Assembly: GCF_963259705.1 (NCBI RefSeq)
Contig: NC_081841.1
Coordinates: forward strand, 86,379,063 to 86,443,062
Reading direction: 5' to 3'
DNA length: 64,000 bases
Source: Myotis daubentonii
Lineage: Eukaryota > Chordata > Mammalia > Chiroptera > Vespertilionidae
The notes under the pieces were generated by a model. The model saw nothing but the letters and a program-made list of their open reading frames with translations. It was not told where the DNA came from and ran no database searches. A program made the translations under genes and the position numbers. Below are positions 10,036 through 23,830 of the stretch, one piece after another (the stretch's first letter is position 1; each line of letters begins with the position of its first letter).

Positions 10036-12840
10036 CATTTCAGAGAATTCTCCCTCTTTGAAAGTTTGCTCTTTTTTTTTTTTTTAACAGCAGTCAATGG
10101 ATATATTATTTTTTCAAGGGCAAATATTACTGATAGTCAAAATTGTAGCCTTGATTTATGAATATAGCTACTTGGAGTCACATACATTTCAGATAGAATA
10201 ATAGAAGAATCCTCTTGTAAAAAGAACTTGTTTTCCTTCTCTTATTTTGTAGTTCAGGTGGAAATTGATAGGGGCGAGGTTCCTATTCACAAAACAGATC
10301 AGTTCTGATTAAAATGCCAGAGTTCCATGAGAATCTGACATCTATTTCATTTTTCCCCATCAGTCTCTGGTACCTCTGAGTATAGGACATGGATGCTCTG
10401 GTTTCCTGTATTACTATGTTGTTGTTGTTTTATTTTTCTTTTCCCTATGAGAAAAATAAATTAATGTTGCTTTCTCCAATCCATGGCAAAAAATCTTGTG
10501 AAGATATCACTCCATTTGATGGGACCTGTACAATTGACTTCTTCACTAATTGTTCATACTCACCCTAATCTTTCCTTGGGGAAAAATTCACACTTCAAAA
10601 CCTCAGCCTGTAGTCAACATAGATCCCAGAATTGTTTCTTCCTAAAATCTAGCACCAGCCTTTCATGCTATATTTATCCTGTGATGTATTTCACAGCTGG
10701 AATACTACCCTTCAGAATGATGGGCTAAGTCCAGCAATCTGTAGACTTTTCCCCATGATTAATTATACTTAGGTGCCAAAAACCTAGGATAGAATCAGTT
10801 TTGATAGTCATTCAACTGACAGTTAAGCCCCAATTAATTTTATGCTTCATTAGACATCTGCCCTTAGGTTAGATTCCTAATGATTTTCTTCCAATGTCCA
10901 AGATTCCTCTTGGACAAATGTAACTGAACAGGGAACTGGTTTTTGTCATTCAATTCCATTGGGGTTTTCTTTTGAATTTTAACAGCTTATGCCTTTACAC
11001 AAATTGGACTCCAGAAAAATAATTTTAGTTTGCTCCCCACCCCCACTACTGAACATCAAGAAAGGTAGAAATAAGGCTGTATTAGCTATTAGAATCTCAG
11101 TTACTATCAAGGGATTCTTACTGAGCTTCTGGTATTTATGTAAAAATTTCTTGTCTTGATGGAACACCCAAATGAGATGAATGCAAAATTTCTTAATGTT
11201 TATATCCTCCTGCCAAGGTACCCGTTGTTTGTTTGGATGTATGGCTACAATTCAACAATCTTGTGAATTCCATTTAATCCTACTATCTGACAGATGAAAT
11301 AAATATTGTTGTGCACTTGAATGCCAGAATAGATGGTAGGGTTTTCAGAGTCTTACCTGAACTCATTTTCAAGTAGAAGGATTGTTTCCCCATGGGTCAT
11401 TCTTTTAAGTGGAATGTTCCTGTTCAAATTGATTTTCCCCCATAGGTTAACTTTAGGATCCTCTTCCCCCATGCGAATAATTAGTGTCTCTCCTACATTT
11501 GCACAATCCTTGACTTGATTATCTATTCTTGTCTTATCCTCTGAAATTAAAAGGTTAATTAAATATGACTGAGTTGTTTCAAAACATTCTGCCAATTTAA
11601 AAATTCTCTTTTATGTTCTGAAAAGTTCCTGAAGCTACATTACGAATTTGTCTTGTTTGTCCTTTGTTAGACTCACATTAAGCCCCAACTTGGCAAAGAT
11701 TACCAGAACTTTATAAATGCTAGGTCCCTCCAGGGGTGGGGCACAAAAGCCAGAGATAAAAACCTTTATCACCAAAATTCAAAGGTTTATAGAGCTTGTG
11801 AGTTAATCCTGCTTTTCTAAATTCTTCCTTCTTTCTTGTCTTTCTTCCTCCTAATTTTTTCTTCCTTTAATGTTTTTATTTAAAAACAACTAAAAGTAAT
11901 AACATTATCACTGAATATATTCACAGTTAGTAAAGGAAAAATAATTTAATTAAAAGTTTTAATCTAATTTATTTTATAAATAGTTGCATACTATTTCATA
12001 GAATACATATGCCCTAATATTTTTCAACTATCCTTATATTGGTGATCATTCATATGTTTTGCTATGGCAAAAATAAAAGCTTCAGTATTTGTACATGTAT
12101 TCTTATATATTAGTTCTTTTGGGTAAAGGTTTTTGGGGGTTAATTCTTTGACCTAATTGTAAGCTTATTTTAATTTTTATTAGTAACTGCTTAAATATTC
12201 CCATATAGATTATAGAATTCCTTTTACATAAGTGATAGATTCTATATGGTTTAAGAGGCATAAAGAATAGATCTAGAAAAGCTAATTTCTCTCCTAGAGT
12301 TTCTAAAGAAGAAATAGAGGAGATATAAGAGAACAAACAATAAAATATATAATAAACATATCCTCATAATTACAAAGGAAAAAAGAAATTGCTCAAAAAA
12401 AGAGAACTAAAATAACATTGATTTCTTGGTTGTGATGTAGGTTGCTAGCAAACAATGTCTCCAAGGTGCTAAAGGAAAATTATTTAGATACTTTACACAG
12501 CCAAACTTTCATTCCAATGTAAGAGCAAATTTTTCTTGCCCTCGTTTCCTTGGGTGGGTCAGTGTCTACCCTACTTCCATGTGAGCAGGAAAACCACAAA
12601 AGGCAGAGAGGGATGAATAACAGTGAATGCCTGAGTATTTCCTGCTGCCCCCTTTCCTCCCATAATCCAAGGGCTAGATGATTATATCTAAAGAAAAGGA
12701 ATGAGGAAAGTGAGAACAGGGTTTAAAATAAGCTTAATATCCTCAAAGGAGTAGTAAGGGCAGACACCAGTAATATAAAGAAGGAAACAAATATTGATTA
12801 AAAGAAGGACCAGTTGGGAATTATGTATTTAAAGAGTCAA
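10036..12840. other. No recognisable gene or repeat
   Basis: AT-rich DNA. Overlapping frames at 11333-11518 (+) and 11353-11595 (-) use the same bases; the minus frame (80 codons) matches no family I know. A poly-T run lies at 10072-10086. Confidence 0.4.
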
Positions 12841-12854
12841 AATAATTCCATATG

Positions 12855-13072
12855 CCCTGACCCGTTTGGCTCAGTGGGTAGAGCATCTGCCTGCAGACTC
12901 AGGGGTCCCGGGTTCAATTCCGGTCAAAGGCATGTACCTTGGTTGCAGGCACATCCCCAGTGGGGAGTGTGCAGGAGGCAGCTGATCGATGTTTCTTTCT
13001 CATCGATGTTTCTAACTCTCTATCCCTCCCTTCCTCTCTGTAAAAAATCAATAAAATATATTTTAAAAAAAT
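12855..13072 (+). mobile_element. Ves SINE, young copy with perfect TSD
   Basis: Plus-strand copy with tRNA-like A box 'tggctcagtgg' and B box 'ggttcaattcc', then the body 'tccccagtggggagtgtgc' and tail AATCAATAAAATATATTTT. The direct repeat 'aataattccatatg' is exact at 12841-12854 and 13073-13086. It inserted 0.35 kb upstream of the L1-derived element at 13424. Confidence 0.97.
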
Positions 13073-13423
13073 AATAATTCCATATGTAGGATGTATATCA
13101 AAATGTATAAAGGTGAAAGTGAATGTATAGGCTACAAGAACTGATGGAAGAAACTATCCAAATAACATTAAGAAATCACAGAAATGAAAAATATAAGAAA
13201 AACGCAAGAGATTTAAAAAATCGTACTTGAATAGCAGGAGTCACAGAAATAAAAAAAAAGTAAAAAGAGTAGGGAATGCATATTTAAAGAAAAACAATGA
13301 CTAAGAATTTTCCTGAATTGTCTCTAAAACTTAACCTAGAGTGTGTTTCTTCAGCTCTTCTATTGAGTTCGTAAACCATTTAACACTCTGTAATTAATAC
13401 TTCCCGGCAAAACTAACTAAAGA
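13073..13423. other. Unassigned A-rich spacer
   Basis: Between the SINE and the L1-derived element, no feature recognised. Confidence 0.4.
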
Positions 13424-15803
13424 TAGAAAGCCAAGATGGCAGCATAGGTAAACACCGGAAATTGCTGCCTCACACACCACTACAAAAATACACGTAAAAG
13501 ACAAAATGGACATCATCCAGAACCACAGAAAGGCTGGCTGAGTGGAAATTCTACAACTAGAAGGAAAGAGAAAAGCACACTGAGACTCAGAGGAGGTGTG
13601 GAAGTAAAGTGCAGAGGCACGGAGGCACACACAGAAAGGGCTGGCAACTGAGGACACAGTTGTCTTTTTCAATCGGGAGGGAGTCTCAAGCTCCCGACTG
13701 CTCTGAACTCCAGTTCCGGGCGAGTCTCTGGGGACCCAGACTCATACGGGCAGAAACTGGATTGTCTGGCATCGGTCGGAACTCAAGGGCGGCTTTCTCT
13801 CAGAGGTGCCTGCAGTGATTACCGGGACACTGAGACACAGGGCCTCTTAGGGTAGGACTGAGGATCAGCCAAAGCTGTTTGCTCCGCCTTGTTGATTCCC
13901 TGAGACCCCACCCCACCCAAGCTGTGTGCAGAGGCTTTTGCATATGAAAGGCCTGGCCCTTTGCAATCTGAAAATTACCTAACAAACTGCAGCTGGGTCA
14001 GAGAGACCCAGAACTTCCAAAAGAAGGCCCAAGGCCCCACAGCAGCTTGCATTGCTTCACAGCTGGGCCTCATCTGGGCACCTCCAAACCCCAAACAAAG
14101 AAGAGGAATCTGCAGATCTCTCCATAGCTCTTGCTGGGTTGCCTCAGGAAGAGGCTAAATTAGCACCTCCTTAGAGATCCAAGAGCCAGTGTACCCAGTG
14201 GTCAGACTGGGACCATCCCGATTACAACTCCTTACATCCATAAGGGACACACTCAGGGGGCAGACTCAGTGAGCACCAAAGCCCCACTGAAGCAAGTCTT
14301 GCCCCAGAAGGGTGTCTCCAGCACAGGAGTTCTCCCACGGTAGACACAGCTGATTCTCACAGCCAATTGGCCTGGAGGTCAATTCCTCCCAGTGATACCA
14401 ACAACAATCAAGGCTTAATTTAACTACAACAAGACTGTGCACAAAGCCCACAGAGGGGTGCACCGAGAGTGTCCACCTCAGGTAATTGGGGAGGCTGAGC
14501 CACTGGGCCCTATAGGACACCTAGCACAGAAAGCCACTCTATCACCACAGGGAAGCATAAAAAATGCAGAGACAAAGACACAGGCCACAACTTACAGAAA
14601 TGGAGGAAAGCAAACTACTGGATATAGAGTTCAAAACCACACTTATACGTTTTTTTAAGAATTTTCTAGAAACCGCTGATAAATTTACTGAGACCCTCAA
14701 GAAATCTAGTGAGACCCTTGAGGATATGAAAAAGGACCAACTAGAAATTAAGCATACACTGACTGAAATAAAGAATATTACACAGAGTTCCAACAGCAGA
14801 CAAGAGGATCACAAGAATCAAGTCAACGATTTGAAATACGAAGAAGTAAAAAACACCCAACCAGAAAAACAAAAAGAAAAAAGAATCCAAAAGTATGAAG
14901 ATAGTGTAAGGAGCCTCTGGGACAACTTCAAGCATACCAACATCTGAATTATGGGGGTGCCTGAAGAAGAGAGAGAACAAGATATTGAAAACCTATTTGA
15001 AGAAATAATGACAGAAAACTTCCCCTACCTAGTGAAAGAAATAGATTTTTAAGTCCAGGAAGTGCAGAGAACCCCAAACAGAAGGAATCCAAAGAGGACC
15101 ACACCAAGACACATCATAATTAAAATGCCAAGGGCTAAAGACAAAGAGAGAATCTTAAAAGCAGCAAGAGAAAAGCAGTTAGTTACCTACAAGAGAGTAC
15201 CCATACGACTGTCAGCTGATTTCTCAACAGAAGCTATGCAGGCCAGAAGGGAGTGGCAAGAAATATTCAAAGTGATGAGTAACAAGAACCTACAACCAAG
15301 ATTACTTTATCCACCAAAGCTATCATTCAGAATTGAAGGTCAGATAAAGAGCTTCACAGATAAGAAAAAGCTAACGGAGTTCATCACCACCAAACCAGTA
15401 TTATATGAAATGCTGAAAGGTATCCTTTAAGAAGAGGAGGAAGAAGAAAAAGGTAAAGATACAAATTATGAACAACAAATACACATCTATCAACAAGTGA
15501 ATTTAAAAATCAAATTAATAAATAATCTGATGAACAGAATAAACTGGTGAATATAATAGAATCAAGGGCATAGAAAGGGAGTGGACTGACTATTCTCGGC
15601 GAGGAAAGGGGTGTGGGGGGATGGGGGAAGAGACTGGAAAAAAATCATACACCTATGGATGAGGACAGTGGGGGGGCGGTTAAGGGCAGAGGGTGGGGTG
15701 GGAACCAGGTGGAGGGGAGCTATGGGGAAAAAAAGAGGAACAATTGTAATAATCTGAACAATAAAGATTTAATTTATAAAAAAGATGATGCTAAATAAAA
15801 AAA
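13424..15803 (+). mobile_element. HAL1-like half-L1: 5' UTR + ORF1 + 3' UTR, no ORF2
   Basis: The element starts at a typical L1 5' end ('gccaagatggcagc'), runs through about 1.1 kb of GC-richer 5' UTR, then ORF1 at 14564-15430. Where ORF2 should follow there is only about 370 bp of purine-rich 3' UTR ('gggtggggtgggaacc') ending in AATAAAG and an A-rich tail. No endonuclease or reverse transcriptase sequence is present. A candidate 9-bp TSD 'aactaaaga' lies at 13415-13423 and 15804-15812, so both ends look intact. Half-L1 (HAL1) elements, which keep ORF1 but lack ORF2 and move by L1 machinery in trans, are a described mammalian class; assignment to it here is inference. The alternative is one L1 that lost ORF2 by deletion. 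Confidence 0.75.
14564..15430 (+). pseudogene. L1 ORF1 (ORF1p) with two in-frame stops
   Basis: ORF1p is the RNA-binding, trimer-forming chaperone of L1 ribonucleoprotein. The frame from ATG 14564 (MQRQRHRPQLTEM...) to stop 15428-15430 is open for about 289 codons except TGA at 14945-14947 and TAA at 15050-15052; both lie in the same frame, with no frameshift. Residues about 20-75 are rich in K/E/L heptads (coiled coil); the IMGVPEEE segment just after the first stop marks the RRM-like domain, and the C-terminal domain carries IIIKMPRAKDKERILKAARE and RLSADFSTEAMQARREW, both conserved in mammalian ORF1p. Length is slightly below the usual ORF1p size. Both stops are explained by single C-to-T changes. 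Confidence 0.85.
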
Positions 15804-15812
15804 AACTAAAGA

Positions 15813-16434
15813 GGATTTTATTCTTTATAACTGAATCCTAGATAATATATTAATTGCCAGTAGAATACAAAATAATATGTAGCTTTAAAATCAGCAGAAG
15901 AAAAGTTAATCTATCTGATAGGAGGCAGAAAGGTATAAAATAAATAAAAAAGAGAGAACACGGAATTAGGTGGGAGAAATGCAACAACTCTTAATGTAAT
16001 AGTACTTATGGTAAGTATAAAGGTATGGTGCAATACCATGATGAAGAGCTGTGTAGCAGTATTACGCAAAACTTAATGTGCATATTCCTTGTCATCTGGC
16101 AATCCTAGTCCTTGGAATATATCCCAAAGGAATTATTGCATTGGATGACAGATAAGCATGTGTAAGTATATGTATTACAGTATTGTATTTGGTCCTAAAG
16201 ATATGGAAACATATGTGGTGGTTGAAGTTGGACACTTGGAAGAAAACAACTAGATTTTCAAAGAACCACATGGATGGATCTTCAAAAGAGAGTAGAATGC
16301 AAAAAGAACTAGATCAATAATGCAATGCCTATATTGATATAAATTAAAAAGAACTCATGGATCACAGTAGACAACGAAAACTAAATCTATAGCAGTCAGA
16401 AATCATAAAGTAGCAGGACTTGCAGTAGCACATT
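15813..16434. other. Unassigned; possible old L1 fragment
   Basis: 'atctggcaatcctagtcctt' followed by 'ggaatatatcccaaagg' (16095-16135) recalls the L1 ORF2 3' region, but the match is weak. Confidence 0.3.
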
Positions 16435-16990
16435 ATTTTCATTATCTATTAATGAGCAACAAACTATCCCATACTTAGTGACTTAAAACAACAACCATTT
16501 AGCACCTCACAATTTTATGGGTCAGGAATTCAGACAAGACTTGACTGGATGATTCTTGTACTTCACATGACATTAACTGGTGTGACCAACTGGTATTTAT
16601 TAGTAGAAGGGCTGGTCTGCAGCACACAGATGGCTTCACTCTCATGCCTGGTGCCTTGGTAAAGGCTGAAAGACTGGACTCAACTGGGACTGTCAACTGG
16701 AGTGTCTATGTGTGGTGTGACTTCTCCAGAAAGGTGGTCTCAGGTAGGTGGACTTTTTACCTGGTATCTCAGGGCTCCCGTTGAAGGCATTCTAAGGGTA
16801 GGAAGTAGAAACTGTCAGTTTCTGAAGGCCTAGGTTTTGAAACTAGCTCAGTGTCAATTTTGCCATATTCTGTTAAAGAAAGCATTCACAGAGTGCACCA
16901 AATTCAAAGTAAGGGATATGAATTTGTCTCTTGATGGGAGGGAATAGCCAAGAATGTGCAGCCACATTTAATCTGCATCCTCTGAATAGA
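16435..16990 (+). repeat. Ancient mammalian interspersed repeat, family not named
   Basis: A long run agrees with a common old repeat: 'acttagtgacttaaaaca', 'tttatgggtcaggaattcag', 'gatggcttcactctcatgcc', 'ggactcaactgggactgtc', 'tatctcagggctcccg', 'tttgccatattctgtt'. Well preserved in order over about 550 bp. I recognise the consensus but not its name with certainty. Confidence 0.6.
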
Positions 16991-18650
<1,660 letters not shown>

Positions 18651-18660
18651 CAAAAAGATA

Positions 18661-18845
18661 CTTTAAAGCGTATCTTTTCTAAAGCTTCTAAACTTGCTAA
18701 ATTTGACTATAATCAGACTAAAGATGTTAATATAGTGAAAAGTCTGTCAGTCAGAGAGGAGTTAATTATCTGTGAAAACATATTAAAAGGGAAGAAGCTT
18801 GCAAAGGCACACCACATCATAAAAGAGAAAATCACCAGAAAGTAA
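18661..18845 (+). other. Unidentified lysine-rich open frame after the pseudogene tail
   Basis: Just after the pseudogene's A-rich tail, a frame stays open for about 60 codons: ...KRIFSKASKLAKFDYNQ, KDVNIVKSLSVREEL, ICENILKGKKLAKAHH, then TAA near 18843. The composition (K/E/L/I, no low-complexity run) looks more coding-like than neighbouring frames. The formal ATG at 18597 lies in the pseudogene 3' UTR and is unlikely to be relevant. I do not recognise the protein; it could be a fragment of another retrocopy or chance. Confidence 0.2.
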
Positions 18846-19052
18846 TGACATGAAAAAAATGTCTTAAGCATATGCATAATTAGCTAATAACACTATGATT
18901 ATAAAGTCTAAAAATCTTAATCATGTACTAAAGTAAAAGTCAAGGAATAATAAATGTTTAGATTTGAGGACTTCAGGGACAGCTGGTCTACCTTCTTCTC
19001 AATAATTCCCTTTCAGAAACATCCAAGATATTTTTGAAAACCGTTAGTCATG

Positions 19053-19264
19053 CAGTGGTTCTCAACCTTCTGGCCCTTTAAATACAGTTCCTCATGTTGT
19101 GACCCAACCACAAAATTATTTTCGTTGCTTCTTCATATCTGTAATGTTGCTACTGTTATGAATTGTAATGTAAATATCTGATATGCAGGATGGTCTTAGG
19201 CGACCCCTGTGAAAGGGTCGTTCCACCGCCAAAGGGGTCACGACCCACAGGTTGAGAACCGCTG
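19053..19264. mobile_element. SPIN-type non-autonomous hAT transposon, internally deleted
   Basis: Terminal inverted repeats CAGTGGTTCTCAACC (19053) and GGTTGAGAACCGCTG (ending 19264) pair with one mismatch. Inside are the SPIN hallmarks 'gttcctcatgttgtgaccc', 'aaattattttcgttgcttc', 'gtaaatatctgatatgcagg' and 'ggtcttaggcgacccctgtg'. Compared with the remembered SPIN MITE, the centre between 'atgcagg' and 'atggtcttagg' is missing, giving 212 bp. SPIN elements are known for repeated horizontal transfer into tetrapods, including bats. An 8-bp TSD is not evident. Confidence 0.85.
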
Positions 19265-20137
19265 ATTTAGTGTTTGTTCTCTGCCTACTAAATCAATGTG
19301 CCCATTGATTTTCAGTTCATTCCTGGCCCGCTGTAAATGTAGCACACATAAAACCAACATTTACTCACTAGTTAAAGGAATTGTTTCCTAACATACATGG
19401 GGAAATTGTTCATGTAAATTGATAGTAGAAAACAGGGATTCTTTTCAGACTCTTAGCTGGAGTTTTGGATTTGGATGGGCATCTGGAGAGAAGGGTGTAT
19501 TCTCTGGTACTGACTCTGGATTCTTCATTACTCCTTCCCCAGGCTAGGTAGTGGCGGAAGACTAAGTGCACGAAGGCACTGACATTGATGAAGAGTAAAG
19601 TATCCATCACTCTGGAGTATATATCTGCCTACTCATCATTTGTTTGCCATCAACTCTAAGGAGCATGATGCTACTTGTTTTGCATGATCATGTCATGTAA
19701 TTTCTACAACATGCCTTCAAGGTAGGATTTATGATCAGATAGCCTTGGAAATGTTTAAAAAATTGTCCATGATCATAGTTTAGAGCTTGTATTTGCACAC
19801 GCAGTTACCTGGCTCCAAATATCAAGGATGCACTTAGCTGCCGTGACAACCTCTTACCCAGATTCCTGTCAATGAAGCCTGGCTCCCCTCTCCTGGCCCA
19901 CCTGCATGCCTCCCACATGGTCTCCTATAGCCCATGCAATTCTTCTTGTATAGCCCATTGCAATTCATGTTAATTTTTAAAAATCCATGCATTTATCACT
20001 TATCTATTGCTGAAAAATTAGAAACTACAGATAAACTAAAAAATAAATGCCAAACAAAAATATATTTTTAAAAAAGTAAAACCTTGTAACCTAGTGTAAC
20101 TTAAAATTTTTAATTTTTATTTTCTCTTTAAAGTTTT
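19265..20137. other. Unassigned sequence
   Basis: No gene recognised; 19640-19830 may hold a faint MIR-like stretch. AT-rich toward the following SINE. Confidence 0.35.
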
Positions 20138-20155
20138 CCATCATATAACACTTTT

Positions 20156-20375
20156 TAAAAAAATATATATATTTTATTGATTTTTTACAGAGAGGAAGGG
20201 AGAGAGATAGAGAGTTAGAAACATCGATGAAAGAGAAACATCGATCAGCTGCCTCCTGCACGTCTCCTACTGGGGATGTGCCCGCAACTCAGGTACATGC
20301 CCTTGACCGGAATCGAACCTGGGACCTTTCAGTCCGCAGGCCAACGCTCTATCCACTGAGCCAAACCGGTTTTGG
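20156..20375 (-). mobile_element. Ves SINE, young copy with 18-bp TSD
   Basis: Minus-strand copy with complete tRNA-like head (complement of 'tccactgagccaaaccggtt') and AT-rich tail. The direct repeat 'ccatcatataacactttt' is exact at 20138-20155 and 20376-20393, fixing both ends. Its sequence is close to the copies at 7172 and 8124, so it belongs to a young subfamily. Confidence 0.97.
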
Positions 20376-20881
20376 CCATCATATAACACTTTTAAGCCTC
20401 TTAAAATTTATTAATAGTATTACTTAATATTTTATAAACAAAGAATTGCTCTAGAACAGTGCTGATAAAATACACATTTGTAAATTTGGAAGTTAAATAT
20501 AATATGAGCCCCAATACAAGCCACATATGTACTTTAAATGTCCTGGTACTCTCAATAACACAGTAAAAGAAAACAGGTGAAAATAATTCATCTTAATAGT
20601 TTATTTATAACCCAATATATTAAAATATTACCTTAATATTTAATCAAATGAAAATTAATGAGACATGTTACATTCTTTTTTGTAATGTCTGTTAAATTTA
20701 GAGTGTATTTTACATTTACAGCACATCTTACTTTGAACTAAAGACATTTCAGGTACCCAGCAGCTAAGCAGCTACATGTAACTAGTGTCTATTAGTTTGA
20801 AAGTCACAACTCTAGACATTAACAACTGTGGTGATAATAATAATTAGCCGTACAGATTTAAGATTTAAGTACAGATTATTA

Positions 20882-21090
20882 TTTTATATATTTTTAATTG
20901 ATTTCTGAGAGGAAAGGAGAAGGAGAGAGAGATAGAAACATCAATGATGAGAGAGAATAATTGTTTGCTGCCTCCTGCATGCCCTCCACTAGGGACTGAG
21001 CCCGCAACCTGGGCCTGTGCCCTTGACCGGAATTGAACCGGTGACCCTTCAGTCCAAAGGCCGATGACACTAAGCCAAACCTGCTAGGGC
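20882..21090 (-). mobile_element. Ves SINE with 17-bp TSD
   Basis: Minus-strand copy, somewhat diverged (a short deletion in the head near 21063). Direct repeats 'ttaagtacagattatta' (20865-20881) and 'ttaggtacagattatta' (21091-21107) differ at one base. Confidence 0.93.
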
Positions 21091-21107
21091 TTAGGTACAG
21101 ATTATTA

Positions 21108-23640
21108 ATCTAAACTTTTAAAAAATCTAGGTTTAATATAATGTTTTTCTCTGTATTTCTGTAGGTGTGTATGAGCAAATTGGCTTTAGTTAGAAATCCA
21201 AGTTAAGGTCAAGCAGAAAGGTAACTAATTAGTCTCAATAAAAAAAAATTAACCTGGATCATCACTTACTGATTACATCATGACAACTATATCATAATAT
21301 TTTATATTTTGTTCTTTGATTGATTGGTATTCTAAACTTTGGTCTTTTAACATAATGCTCTAATTTGCCCACCCGGTTTTGAATAAATTTCCAACAGAAC
21401 ACTGAAAAACTTTGGTAGACTGATTAATTATTTGTATGAGATTACCATTTTTTGGTAGGAAACCACAGGTTAGTGGTGTCTATAATAAAAATATGAGGCA
21501 GACATAGAAGAGAAAACTTGGAGATATGCCAATATCCAGATTTCACTTAATTTCATTCCATCACAAAAAGACAAAGGACTGGGAAATTTTGTTGGAGTGG
21601 AATGGTGAAGTGAACACTCTCATTTATTAGAGGAGGTCTTATAATGTCATTGATAGGATTTATAATTCTGTTACTGTTCATCTATGCAAGTGATAGGACA
21701 TTTCTTGGGGCAACTTGGAGTGCATTTAATTCATCATTATATTCTCTTTACATGATATATTGGGGAATGAGTGAGTAACAATAGTATTTAATATGTAGAT
21801 ATAGCCTTTGTTATAAAAGACAACAAACAGAAATTTCACATATTAAAATATGACCTGACTTTTATAATGAAAATATAAAAACAAAGAGAAAGAGACACAT
21901 ACTATATACACACACACAAGGAGTAAAAATATGAGACTAATGCTCCAAAAGATTCCTTCCCTGAAAGCACTTATGCCCCAGAGAGAAGAGAAAACCTGAG
22001 TTCAGTTGAGAAACATTTTTATTTTTTTACTTGTTTATTGTATGACCCTAATTTTAATTTAAAATTATTTATGTTAAATATTAATAAAGGCAACAAGACA
22101 CTAAGAGTAATATATCTAATTAACACATGAGTTATTTTAAATATTTTATCAGATTGTGTCAGAAGTCAGTGTTCTTATGTATCAATCAAGTCCATACATG
22201 ATTTAGATTAAATTGGTTGCCTTAATCAGTCCTTTATTACCATTAAACAAGTTTCAAGGTTTTTTAATCAGCTAAAATATTTAATTGAAAAATATCCAAA
22301 ATGAATGCTTATTGTACCTCTTCTTAAATCCAGCAATCCTTTCAGAGCCTTGAATTTACCTATTCAGATTATTAAAATGTTTTATGTTTGATGAAACCAA
22401 AACAATAAAGCACCAACATTAATGAGAGCATTTTCCTTAGTAAAGAAGTTCAGGCATATTTACTAGTATTTACTGTTTACCTTGCAGTTTTCCTATAACA
22501 AAGATATCTCAGCCTATTTAGCTCATTAAGAAAAATTGGATTTGTTTTTTATCCTGCATACATTGAGATTGTTTCTCCCACTTCAGATGTCTACTGGCTG
22601 AATAAAGCTGATGAGTCTTTTGGTTTTATGTTTTATAGTTACAGTTTATGATCAGAGGAAGAAAAAGAAACAGAAGACTACACAAAACACTGATCTGGCA
22701 GAGCTCAAAGGGAAAACAGCAGAACTCTGCAAGATGAGCACAGGAAGATATTGAGAATAAAATACTAAAATAAATTATAATGAATTTAAAAACAAATATA
22801 AATATTTTGAAATGATTCCTAAAACTGCTTTTCTTGTGCTGCTAAGGAGAGAAATTTGCATTTAGTAACTTTTTCACTCTCTCTTTCTTTATATTACTCA
22901 TTTGCTCTATGATCTACATGACTACAGATTACTGAGTAACCACAAATTGCAAAAAGTCTTGCATGAATAGTTCTGCCAAAAATATTTCTTCAAGTTATAC
23001 AAAAGAAAAGTTTTAAATTTAAATACACAGTAAGCCATGATTCTTAGAATTGTGTTTTGTGGAACATTACTTAAAACTCAAAAAAAAAAAAAAAAAAGAA
23101 TTCCTTGGTGAAACTTTTGGGAAATGCTGCAAATATTTCTCTCTTGGAGATAGTGGGCTTTTTTATATTAAAGTTCTGATAGATCCTACAGTGAAGACTT
23201 TGTATAAACCAATATTTTCCAAATTTATATCAACATGAAGCCTTTTTAAAATTTGACATCTCGTTGAATTGTTAAAGGAAAAAAAATATTTGGAGAAATG
23301 CTAATGTGGAGACTGATAATATTTGCATTGGTTGCAGCTCCAAATCTTTGAGATTTCTAAATTCATAAAACCCAGAAATTCAAGAACTAAGAAATAGGTG
23401 TGTGGTGATGTGCAAGGCTAGCTAAATACCTTGCTTATCAAAACCAACATCATAGCCCATGAGATTCAAATTCATGCTAGATGCTTTTACTAAAAGATCT
23501 TAATTTCTCCAGATTCTTATGTCTCAGAACCACCATGTGTTGGTATGTCTTTATTCTTATTGGTTGAATAAATTATGGAATTTTGGGGGGGTCACTAAAT
23601 AGTTGAAACCGCAAATAATAAATTTATGTTGCCAACAGTT
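21108..23640. other. No recognisable gene or repeat
   Basis: Long AT-rich stretch. A short (CA)n lies at 21909-21918 and a poly-A run at 23081-23097. The frame 23050-23238 runs through that poly-A and is not credible as coding. Confidence 0.45.
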
Positions 23641-23644
23641 AGAG

Positions 23645-23830
23645 GTGCAGTATAGTTACTTAATAGCTGTGTAACCTGGTTATTTAACATCTCAGTGCCT
23701 CAGTTCCCACATCTATTAGTTGGAATGGTAGTGGTTCCTATTACATAGAGTTCTTATAAAATCCTTGTAAAATTCTTAGAGCAGTGCCTGTAGTATAGTA
23801 AGCACTACTTAAATGTTGCTAAATTAAACA
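23645..23830 (+). repeat. MIR SINE relic
   Basis: 'acttaatagctgtgtaacctgg', 'atctcagtgcctcagttccc' and 'agcagtgcctgtagtatag' follow the MIR core on the plus strand. Ancient mammalian SINE, untranslated. Confidence 0.65.

Noticed and set aside
13394..14520. Frames on both strands in the 5' part of the 13424 element
   Set aside because: This is L1 5' UTR; the frames are short, overlap each other and lack domains.
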